Source: Pycnococcus provasolii (taxonomy: Eukaryota > Chlorophyta > Pseudoscourfieldiophyceae > Pseudoscourfieldiales > Pycnococcaceae). From it: DNA of 64,000 nucleotides. Position 1 is the first letter of the stretch. Every line of letters starts with the position of its first letter. A model generated the notes under the pieces. That model searched no databases, was not told where the DNA came from, and worked only from the letters and a program-made list of their open reading frames with translations. This document shows, piece by piece, positions 56,779 through 64,000 of this stretch. The stretch covers positions 930,001-994,000 of the forward strand of contig OW568864.1 in NCBI GenBank assembly GCA_938743325.2, read 5' to 3'. A program made the position numbers and the translations under genes.

Positions 56779-57215
56779 TTCTGATCGAGAGAGCCCCGCA
56801 GCGATCGCTGTTCGCAACGGCGTGTGCAGAAGACGCGCGAGCGTGTGGAGAGGGAACGGCGTCGTCGTGAGAGACGGGCGGTGCGGACAGTGAAAGGTGG
56901 TCGCGCCACTGCTTGGAGGATGAGGGGGGATTTATGCTCGGGATAGGGTGGGACGAAATAAGTCTGGGTCTTTTTTTGCGGGGCAGTTTCGCAAATCAAA
57001 AGTTTCGACATCCTGACACGTCAGGCGAAAGTTAACTCGGGATTTCAGGGGATGGGAATTTTCTGATTTTCATCAAGTTTCACTTTTGTATTCACAGCAG
57101 GAAAAAAGCTAGAGCCACGACGAATGGCGGATGCGAATGGTAGTACTGTACTATCAATGTCGAAGCGAATTTATACCAGAGCACCTACAGACCATTGCAG
57201 CTCACCGATTAACGA
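56779..57215. other. Gene-free gap
   Basis: This 437 bp stretch between two minus-strand genes holds the promoter of the small membrane protein (GC-rich near 56800-56900) and an A/T-rich part near 57040-57110. No gene or repeat is seen. Confidence 0.4.
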
Positions 57216-58895
57216 CTACTGCGAAGTTGCCTGGAGCCAAGCCCACGCGCCGCGGCCGCCGACGACTGCGAGGCCACCGAGGGTTCCGTGCAACGGCGCA
57301 CCTGCCAATCTCACTCTGTCATCCAGCAGCACGACGCAAATGCCAGCAGCGCCCACGAGCACGATCTGCCTTGCGATGTGCGTGCGCGTGTGTGCGACGC
57401 CCTCCGACGCCGCGATCTCCGCGCGAATCGCCTCGACAACAGGAAGCGTCGCGAGCGCAACCACGCCGCACATCATCACCGAAACGGATGGGACGGACAG
57501 CTCGTGGCCGTTGAGGTGTCGACCCTCGCGCAGCAGCACGCTCATCACCACGCCCATCACAGCGGTCACGGCGGCACGCAGCACGAGCAGGCCGGCGGTG
57601 GGCAGAGCGCGTACCGCAGCTCCCATCTCGCTCGCGTACGCAATCGCGGCGCTGACGCGAGATCGAGTTTCAGCCGGCAAAGATGCCCCACCGCATGCAA
57701 CTCGCACCACGCCACAGAGCTCCTCCGCGCGCGCGCTCACGTGCGCGTCGGCGACATCCGCGGCGCCGGGAGGCAGCGCCGCCCACCCGATGAATGATGT
57801 CAGCACGTGTAGCACCGCCCACAGTGCGAGGCACAGCCAAGGCACGAAGCCGGCGCGCTCCTCCGCAGCAACCTGCACGCCGAAGCCAAGCACGCACGCA
57901 GCCGAGGCGCCGAGCGCAGCCTGGGGCGGCGGCAGCGGCGCCGGCGGCGTTGCGGGCGATGCATTGGGCGCCGTGCCCGCGGCAGCTCGCATGTGCCTGC
58001 AGAACACGGATATCAGCGTGGGCACGAGAGCCGTCCAGCATAACACGGTGGTACCCTCCGCCTCGGTGAGTGCGGAGAGCAAGAAGAAGTCCATACCACC
58101 GAGCAGGATGGCGTACGGCACGAGGTGCAGCCTCGGCTCAGTTGTTGCGGCGGCGGCGCCGAACAGGTCTGCGAACATCCCTCTCACCGGCGCGTTGCGG
58201 CTGCTCGCGGCGGCGGTTTTCGTGGGAGGTGCTTGCTGACCATCCTCAGATACCGCTGGACCTCGCCACACACCCGCAGCGGCGGCGGCGGCAGCGGCGC
58301 CGGCGCCGCAGAGCATACCGTTCTTGTACGCTCCAACTGTAAGAGCCCCGAGCGTTGCCGCCTGCAGCAGGAGGAAGAGTCCTGGGACTGGCAGGACGTG
58401 CATGGAGATGCGCGCGAATATGATCCCCGTCGCTAGCGTCGCAAAGTGGATTCCAAGCGCGAGCACCGGCCCTCCCTTTCCCAGAATGGTTTCGGCGAGC
58501 TCGAACTCAGGCCCGAGCGGAATTGCCGGTTTCTTGCCTTGTGTTCCTGATCTTCCGTGCGCGTGTGTCTGTGCTCCTCCTGACGCTGCTGCTGCTGCTG
58601 CTGCCGCCGCCGCCGCCGCCGCGGATGTAGCGGATGGTACTCCGGATGGCGAGGCGGCTTGTGGGAGGGGCACGGCGGGCATGGCTGTTCCCGCGGCGTT
58701 TGCGTTCAGGATGCTTTCGAAGTACGCCGCGCCCTTGCTGCGGTAGTCTTTGTTTTGTCCCAGCGGCGACATCTGCGCCTCCCGAGAGGCTCCTGAGGCT
58801 CCTGAGGTGCTTGACGACGGCGCGTGCGAGCTCGCAGGAACGTGCTGTTCGCGAGCCTGAGGATGTGGCTGAGATGCGGGCGGAGGCGTCGACAT
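57216..58895 (-). CDS. Multi-pass membrane protein, possibly DMT/nucleotide-sugar-transporter-like
   Basis: 559 residues from the ATG at 58895. Residues 1-125 are low complexity (Ser, Pro, Ala, with a run of 14 Ala), likely cytosolic and disordered. About eight to ten hydrophobic helices follow, in pairs separated by Pro/Ala-rich or charged loops. Examples are VLALGIHFATLATGIIFARI, FLLLQAATLGALTVGAY, LVPYAILLGGMDFFLLSALT, FVPWLCLALWAVLHVLTSFI and VSVMMCGVVALATLPVVEAI. This number and spacing of helices would suit the drug/metabolite transporter superfamily, which includes nucleotide-sugar transporters of the Golgi. No diagnostic motif is clear and the call is tentative. Confidence 0.55.
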   Translation of the reverse strand: MSTPPPASQPHPQAREQHVPASSHAPSSSTSGASGASREAQMSPLGQNKDYRSKGAAYFESILNANAAGTAMPAVPLPQAASPSGVPSATSAAAAAAAAAAAAASGGAQTHAHGRSGTQGKKPAIPLGPEFELAETILGKGGPVLALGIHFATLATGIIFARISMHVLPVPGLFLLLQAATLGALTVGAYKNGMLCGAGAAAAAAAAGVWRGPAVSEDGQQAPPTKTAAASSRNAPVRGMFADLFGAAAATTEPRLHLVPYAILLGGMDFFLLSALTEAEGTTVLCWTALVPTLISVFCRHMRAAAGTAPNASPATPPAPLPPPQAALGASAACVLGFGVQVAAEERAGFVPWLCLALWAVLHVLTSFIGWAALPPGAADVADAHVSARAEELCGVVRVACGGASLPAETRSRVSAAIAYASEMGAAVRALPTAGLLVLRAAVTAVMGVVMSVLLREGRHLNGHELSVPSVSVMMCGVVALATLPVVEAIRAEIAASEGVAHTRTHIARQIVLVGAAGICVVLLDDRVRLAGAPLHGTLGGLAVVGGRGAWAWLQATSQ

Positions 58896-59194
58896 TCTCA
58901 CAGACCAAAAAAATAAAAACAAAAACAAATCAGAAGTGAGAGATGAGGATGATTGAATCGGGCAGGGGGGACTGGAGTCGAGAACGCGCCACTGGAACCC
59001 CGAATTCCTTGAAAACCCTAACCCTAATTTAAAACCCTAACGCGAACCCCTAAACTTACCCTTCCGACTCCAACCAACCAAGTTTGCACCGGAGGTTTCC
59101 ATCTGTCGGTTTGGTTCGGCATACAGCATGGCGGCGCAGTCGTGAACACGCAACCAGCACGCGCAGCAGCAGCACACTTGTCCTCTTTAAAACT
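58896..59194. promoter_or_regulatory. Divergent promoter with telomere-like tract
   Basis: A 299 bp gap. The stretch aaaaccctaaccctaattta and aaaccctaacgcgaacccct lies at about 59012-59053. A short out-of-frame upstream ATG with its stop (59128-59145) precedes the next gene. Confidence 0.6.
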
Positions 59195-61540
59195 ATGGTC
59201 GTCTCTCCCGATGATGTCCACGTTTCTAACGCGTCTAATGGCTCATCTAAGTCGTACGTTCGTTCCCTGCTGAAAAAAATTAGACACTGCTACGCCCTGG
59301 AACTAATGTCCGAGTCACTGTCACGGGAACAGGCTCTGTCTCTAGCGCGACTACCCGCACACACAGCCGCGCTCGCTAAGCAACTTGAACTGGGAGAGAA
59401 GAATGCCAAGAACGGGTCCATTTCCAAGGATGATCATGATGGTCCTGGATCCATGGAAGCGTTGTTAAACGCAGAACGACAAGCGGCGCGCGAAATGGCT
59501 GACGCGAGGCTGAAAACGAAACAAACACTCGCGAGCCGTCAAGGCGACGCGCGCACTTCCAGTGGGGGGGTGACAACAACTCGTTCTCGCGCGAACGACA
59601 TCTCTATCGACCGTGTGCGCGCTGATATCGCGAACGCGGCTTCAGCGCACGACATCACGCGTGCTATTCAGACACACAACACGCCTGTAGAAGCACTCGC
59701 ATTCGCGCTCAACGCTCTCGTAAGGAGAAAACAGAGAGGGGACGGGCAAGCGTCGACGGCGGCGGCAAACGTGCTCGACATGCTGTGCAGTCGCGCGGAC
59801 GAAATTAACCAGCCGCGAAGCATGACGGGCGTGCTAGGTGACGCCGTGAAACTCGTGGCGGGGGACGAAAAGCCACCGCCGACGTGCCTGTCACGAATCC
59901 TAGATGCCGCCACACGCCAGGCGCCGTCGCTTGACCCGCGAGGCGTTGCATCGGCACTGTGGGCTGTCGGCCGTCTTCACGAGGCATGTGGGGTGTCGAC
60001 GCTGCCTCGAGCGGGGACGCTGCTACGCGCGCTTGAGGCAACTCTCTCGGACATTGCCCCACGGTTCAATGCACGTGACGTCAGCGCAGCTCTTTGGGGA
60101 CTTGCGAAGGCTCGTGCACGGCCCGCCGAGGTGAAGTGTCGCGCGGCTGCCTTGACTGCGGTCGAACAGGTTGCCAAGGAGCTCGCGAGCATGCCACAGG
60201 AACTCTCTATGACTTCATGGGCACTGGCCACGCTAACACCAGAGTGGATTGGTGGCGATGGATTGAGCGACGACGCGAGGCTCGCAAGCCTTCATGCGTC
60301 TGCGGCTGGTGCTCTCGAACGTGCGATCCTGAAATGTGCGATGAGCATGACGGAGCAGGCGCTCGCAACTTGCCTGTGGGCCATTTCACGGTTCCATCGT
60401 TCAGGTGATTTGCCTGGAGTCGCGCGAGAGGCTGCTGAGGCTGTGCACGCGCAAGCGCTCAAGCTCCTTACTTTGTTCGACTCTCGCCAGATTGCCATGC
60501 TATCTGCGGCATCCGCGCGTTTGGGAGTGGCTGTCACACCACTCCTGCTGAACGAGCGATGCACCCGAGGCAGCACATCTCTGATGGACATTTCCGATAT
60601 GCTGTGGGCAGCCGGCATGGTCAAATGCGACAATCGCGCATGTGTGGATCGACTCCTCTCTGTCGCGGCGATCAGCATCGAGCAAGGTGGAGACGCAGCA
60701 CTGGACTGGCAGGCATTCGGGCGAGTGGAATACGCCATGCGTTCGCTCGATGTGGCTAGTCGCGATGAACTTCGAAGGATTCGCAAGGCGATTGGACGCC
60801 GTGCGAGAGATATGCTAGAGGCAGCAGCGGAATCGACACGCTCGGGACTGCAGCGAGTGAGAAACCTGTCGAAGCGTGATGACGACATCGACGCATCCAC
60901 AGTGGAGCTTGTGGAAGTGGCCATTCCACGTCTCGGCGGTACGCCAGACAAGGCTCCGCTGAAACGTTCCAACTGGCGTGCAATGCACGGTCTTTTTGCC
61001 GGCGGAAAGCCGGACGCGATGACCGCCATGCTCATCGGCGCGCTTCCGGATCGCCCACCGCGTGAATCTTCGGTCTTGGACCTGGGGTGTGGAGGAGGTG
61101 CGGTTGCCGCTGCGCTTGCTCATGCGGGGCGCAAGCGTGGAGTTCGCCTTCTGGCATGCGACATTGACGAGCGCGCTGTGAATGCCGCGTCATTGAATGT
61201 TCCCGATGCGACGGTGCTACGCGGCGATGTCTTTGATGCTCTCGAGGGAAAGATTTCGCGCGGACAGCTTAGCTGGGTCGTGACCAATCCACCCGTTCAC
61301 ACATTGGGCGTGTCAGACTTTGCCGTTGTGCGTCGCGTTCTGGAGGGGGCACCGCAGTGGCTCTCGCCTGACGGAGGCTTGTTATTCGTGGTTGTTCAGA
61401 CGTATGTGCCATTTGAAAATATGGCGGAGAACTGGTGTCCCAAGATGAAGTTGAAGTGCTTGGCCTGCGACGGACAATTCACCGTCTGGCGACTGAAGAA
61501 TAAGAGTAGGAAGCGCAAGTCGTCGTCGTCGTCGTCGTGA
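59195..61540 (+). CDS. OPR/FASTK-like helical repeats fused to an RsmC-type rRNA methyltransferase
   Basis: 781 residues from the ATG at 59195. Residues about 230-490 carry helical repeats with the LxxxLWAxAxL pattern: GVASALWAVGRLH, DVSAALWGLAKAR, LSMTSWALATL, ALATCLWAISRFH, DISDMLWAAGMVK. These repeats are typical of OPR and FASTK-type organellar RNA-binding proteins. Residues about 597-781 are the RsmC methyltransferase half: HGLFAGGKPDAMTAMLI, VLDLGCGGGAVAAALAH (SAM motif I), LACDIDERAV and VVTNPPVH near 698 (the NPPxH catalytic motif). The closing PFENMAENW ... FTVWRLKN parallels E. coli RsmC, which makes m2G1207 in 16S rRNA. The likely role is methylation of organellar rRNA guided by the repeats. 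Arg-rich coding sequence lies upstream without an ATG (see findings). Confidence 0.85.
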   Translation: MVVSPDDVHVSNASNGSSKSYVRSLLKKIRHCYALELMSESLSREQALSLARLPAHTAALAKQLELGEKNAKNGSISKDDHDGPGSMEALLNAERQAAREMADARLKTKQTLASRQGDARTSSGGVTTTRSRANDISIDRVRADIANAASAHDITRAIQTHNTPVEALAFALNALVRRKQRGDGQASTAAANVLDMLCSRADEINQPRSMTGVLGDAVKLVAGDEKPPPTCLSRILDAATRQAPSLDPRGVASALWAVGRLHEACGVSTLPRAGTLLRALEATLSDIAPRFNARDVSAALWGLAKARARPAEVKCRAAALTAVEQVAKELASMPQELSMTSWALATLTPEWIGGDGLSDDARLASLHASAAGALERAILKCAMSMTEQALATCLWAISRFHRSGDLPGVAREAAEAVHAQALKLLTLFDSRQIAMLSAASARLGVAVTPLLLNERCTRGSTSLMDISDMLWAAGMVKCDNRACVDRLLSVAAISIEQGGDAALDWQAFGRVEYAMRSLDVASRDELRRIRKAIGRRARDMLEAAAESTRSGLQRVRNLSKRDDDIDASTVELVEVAIPRLGGTPDKAPLKRSNWRAMHGLFAGGKPDAMTAMLIGALPDRPPRESSVLDLGCGGGAVAAALAHAGRKRGVRLLACDIDERAVNAASLNVPDATVLRGDVFDALEGKISRGQLSWVVTNPPVHTLGVSDFAVVRRVLEGAPQWLSPDGGLLFVVVQTYVPFENMAENWCPKMKLKCLACDGQFTVWRLKNKSRKRKSSSSSS

Positions 61541-61615
61541 GCAAGAGAAAGAAAACTTGTAAGCAAGAGAAGGAAAACTTGTATAATTAAACATTGAGAA
61601 TTTCCCTTCCTCCTA

Positions 61616-63736
61616 CTACACCCCGAGCACCGTGCGCACGTCACGCTCCGTCGCGCACTTCGCGGCTTCTGCAACGCCAGCCTCGCCAAGCCGACTCGAG
61701 AGCGCATCGTACACGGGCGCGTAAGCCTCAATCACTGCCTGAGCGAAAGCGGCGCCAGCCCTATCGCGCAGCTCTCCTCGCGCAAGCGTCTCAAGAGCCG
61801 ATGGCGTCTCGCCTCCGATGGCTCGAAAGGCACCTCGCAGTGCCTCCCCAAGCGTTGCCGGGGAAAGCGCCGGGTCCGACGCCAGATTGTCGTCTGGCCC
61901 ATACGCAGCCAGCCGCTTCGCGCGCTCGTCGAGGCCACTCTGAGCGAGTGCCTCGCTTGCTGCCGTCGCCGCCGTTTCTAAAACAGAGTTGTCGCGGCTA
62001 GCACGCAGCTCCTCGATAGCCTTGGGCGTAAATGGAAGCGAGCTCAGCTCGAGCGGCCTTAAGATGGCGTCGTAGCAGTTCGCGATGAATGTGTGGCGAC
62101 GCGCGGGAATCGCGCCGTCTGCCGAAGAAGCGGTCACGCTAGATGACGCGGATGTAACCGCCTCCATCAGAGGTCTTAAAGCCTCGAGCATCAGCTCGTC
62201 GAAGCGCTCAATGGCAACGTCCAGCGCGCCCTTGTCCTCAGTGGATGGTGCCGCCAACTGCGCCTCGACGAGCGCGTTCGCGATGCGCGCACCTTCCGTG
62301 AGCGCGGGTGGTGCGCTGAGGTCGCGTGGCACGGCAAGCGTCGATCTCTTAAGCCGTACACCCCTCGCACGCAAGTCGTCCATTGCGCGGCTGTGTGCCG
62401 TCACCTCGCACTTTTCCAGGCTTGCGACGAGCGGGTTTGTCGACGAGCCACTTCCCTCTTCGTGGAGCAGCACGCCGCCGATGAGACTCCGGTAGAAGCT
62501 GAGCAAATTCACCATACGCAGGGCGCTATCTGGTGTCAGCGCCCTCCCACTTTGTGGTGCTAGGCTTTGCTCGACGCGAACTTGGAACGGGCGGCACACG
62601 CCCTCCGCCACCTTGGCAAGCGCCATGGCGAGCGCCACCTTGGGCGAGGGCGCCCCGTCCGCTTCCGCATCCTCGGCGTCTGCTTCCGCCGCCGCCGCCG
62701 CTTCGCCGTCGCCAGCTTCGTTCGTACCGACGAGTAGGGCATCGAGCAGCTCGCGCTCCGTCGCCATTGCCTGGTGCAGCCACCCGAGCATATCTCCGAC
62801 GTATCGCAGAGGCTCGGCGGCATGCGCCTCGATCGGGCGGGGGACACCATCCGGACCGCCGCGAGTCAGTGCGGCAACAAAGCGTCGAAACACGGCGGAG
62901 TGGCGAACGTTGGAAACTTCCTCGACACAGTATTGGAACAGCGCTGGTCGAGCGCGCAGGCTCGCCGCGGCGCGGCGCAGGCTTGGCGACACCTCCGGTG
63001 CCTCCACCTCGCCGAGTGCACGGCACCCAGCCTGCAGCCATCTGCAGAGTCGTTCGTAAGCCGACTCCTGGTGTGCTGCCATGCCGTCCATAAGCTCAAG
63101 TCCCGCGCGCTGGTGGTGCGTGCGCAGCAGCTGTCTGCAGTTGGCGTGAACGACACGAACTCGTGCGAGAGCTGCGAAAAACGCGTCACCTGGCGTGTCG
63201 AACGAGAGTGCAGCCACCTCCTCCGCCGTGAGCTGATATTTCTGCAGGAAGTCGGCGACGAGGTCCGTCTTTCGTGCGTTCACCGCGAGCTCCGTCTGCA
63301 GATTAGCCGCCGCTTCCGCGAGGCTTGCCGTCTGCGCGCGCGTCTCGCGCACCGAAGATGTCACAGCCGAGCACGCTCGTGCGATCTCCGCGATTTCCGT
63401 GTCGAGCGCGTCGAGCGCCTGGATTGCGGCTTCGGATGCGCGGAGATAGTCCTCGTTGATTTCCAGGCCACGCCGTTCGATGCCAAGACGAAGGGCACGT
63501 CGAGCGGCTTCAGCGGACGTGTTGACACCCTTGAAGACTGCGGGCGTGTTGGTGCCACCACCTGCAGAAGTAGACTTCGAGGAGTCGTCATCGTCGTTGC
63601 CTACAAGCCATGCTGAGGACGCCAAGGCGGAGGTTAAGGACGGTTCTTCGAGGCGCATGTCGAGGCACTTGCGCACCTTGCGCGCCAGCCCAGGCGGTAA
63701 AGACGACGACGACGACGGCGCCGAGGTGGACGCCAT
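61616..63736 (-). CDS. COG6: COG6, conserved oligomeric Golgi complex subunit 6
   Basis: 706 residues from an ATG. The N-terminus GLARKVRKCLDMRLEEPSLT matches the xxxKVxKxLxxR start of COG6. It is followed by the family's coiled-coil region (about 85-170, LEINEDYLRASEAAIQALDA and TDLVADFLQKYQLTAEEVAAL). The long alpha-helical body has LLRTHHQRAGLELMDGMAAHQESAYERL and YVGDMLGWLHQAMATERELLDALL, typical of the subunit. COG is an eight-part tethering complex for retrograde vesicles within the Golgi; COG6 belongs to lobe B. Length agrees with the family (about 650-700). Acidic Ala/Glu insertion near 345-365 is local. Convergent with the RsmC-fusion gene, 75 bp between stops. Confidence 0.92.
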   Translation of the reverse strand: MASTSAPSSSSSLPPGLARKVRKCLDMRLEEPSLTSALASSAWLVGNDDDDSSKSTSAGGGTNTPAVFKGVNTSAEAARRALRLGIERRGLEINEDYLRASEAAIQALDALDTEIAEIARACSAVTSSVRETRAQTASLAEAAANLQTELAVNARKTDLVADFLQKYQLTAEEVAALSFDTPGDAFFAALARVRVVHANCRQLLRTHHQRAGLELMDGMAAHQESAYERLCRWLQAGCRALGEVEAPEVSPSLRRAAASLRARPALFQYCVEEVSNVRHSAVFRRFVAALTRGGPDGVPRPIEAHAAEPLRYVGDMLGWLHQAMATERELLDALLVGTNEAGDGEAAAAAEADAEDAEADGAPSPKVALAMALAKVAEGVCRPFQVRVEQSLAPQSGRALTPDSALRMVNLLSFYRSLIGGVLLHEEGSGSSTNPLVASLEKCEVTAHSRAMDDLRARGVRLKRSTLAVPRDLSAPPALTEGARIANALVEAQLAAPSTEDKGALDVAIERFDELMLEALRPLMEAVTSASSSVTASSADGAIPARRHTFIANCYDAILRPLELSSLPFTPKAIEELRASRDNSVLETAATAASEALAQSGLDERAKRLAAYGPDDNLASDPALSPATLGEALRGAFRAIGGETPSALETLARGELRDRAGAAFAQAVIEAYAPVYDALSSRLGEAGVAEAAKCATERDVRTVLGV

Positions 63737-64000
63737 GGTTGGTTGGTTTGTAATGGGAGGGAGGGAGATCGGGAGAAAAAATGGAAAACCTTAAACCTTA
63801 AAGGCATTGCCCCCTTCCGTTCCCCCGGACCTCTGGGCCCGGGCCCCGGGATTCCTCGTTGGTCCATTCTCTTGACCGGAGAGTGCAGGGCCCGCGGGAT
63901 CCCGCTCCGACGGCCTCTGAACTACGGTAGAAGAACTTCAATGGCACCTTTATAAGCGACGGCGTGGCGTCAGCGATCGTGAAAGACCCGACATGCTTGT
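63737..64000. other. Upstream region of COG6 with GC palindromes
   Basis: The stretch aaccttaaaccttaaagg lies at 63785-63803. It is followed by GC-rich dyads (gggcccgggccccggga near 63836-63852 and cgcgggatcccgc near 63893-63905). No gene is seen before the window ends. Confidence 0.45.

Overview
This window looks like nuclear chromosome sequence from a photosynthetic, unicellular green alga of the prasinophyte/chlorophyte kind. Evidence for a eukaryotic nucleus: an RNA polymerase I subunit, PCH2/TRIP13, COG6, a TBC RabGAP, an alpha-kinase, a SET/MYND protein and two GT-AG introns. Evidence for a plastid and green lineage: a CRTISO-like carotenoid isomerase, a sterol C-14 reductase, several plastid-type leader peptides, CBM43/X8 domains, OPR/FASTK-like helical repeats and plant-type telomere-like CCCTAAA motifs between genes. 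The genus cannot be fixed from sequence alone.

Genes are dense (about 33 in 64 kb), mostly intronless, and lie largely in alternating orientation, with short convergent 3' gaps (15 to about 310 bp) and divergent promoter gaps of about 280 to 720 bp. Only two genes need an intron to read through: a small plastid-type membrane protein (198 bp intron) and RPA2 (73 bp intron). TATA-like boxes stand 30 to 60 bp before some start codons.

Layout. 1-3100: 3' part of a CARDB-repeat cell-surface glycoprotein. 3283-8641: a peroxiredoxin-like protein lacking the peroxidatic Cys, a possible flagellar-type protein, the ATP synthase assembly factor FMC1, a snapin-like coiled coil and a membrane-anchored coiled coil. 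9071-16078: an Ala/Lys/Pro-rich coiled-coil protein, a YqaJ/lambda-exonuclease-like nuclease, an NT5DC-type HAD nucleotidase, a small membrane protein and a lipocalin. 16299-25660: a SET-MYND protein fused to a 2OG-Fe(II) dioxygenase, an alpha-kinase, an aldo-keto reductase, a carotenoid isomerase and a sterol C-14 reductase. 26377-35628: a 3083-residue secreted protein with two almost identical G8/beta-helix blocks, six X8 modules on Thr-rich linkers and a C-terminal SdiA-regulated-type propeller. 35674-39903: a CHY/RING ubiquitin ligase, a TBC RabGAP and a secreted helical protein. 40213-44406: a stand-alone threonine dehydrogenase facing a threonine dehydrogenase/KBL fusion, sharing a 966 bp inverted repeat. 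44626-63736: a TPR protein, a small secreted protein, a BMT5-like rRNA methyltransferase, the small intron-bearing gene, IBA57, PCH2, RPA2, two membrane proteins, an OPR-like/RsmC methyltransferase fusion and COG6.

Three themes stand out. Unusual domain fusions recur (SMYD-2OG, TDH-KBL, OPR-like/RsmC, G8-X8-propeller). There are recent-looking in-gene duplications (direct in the giant gene, inverted at TDH). Telomere-like CCCTAAA/CCCTAA micro-repeats are scattered through promoters. Threonine catabolism to glycine plus acetyl-CoA can be carried out entirely by the TDH-KBL fusion; the other genes look functionally independent.
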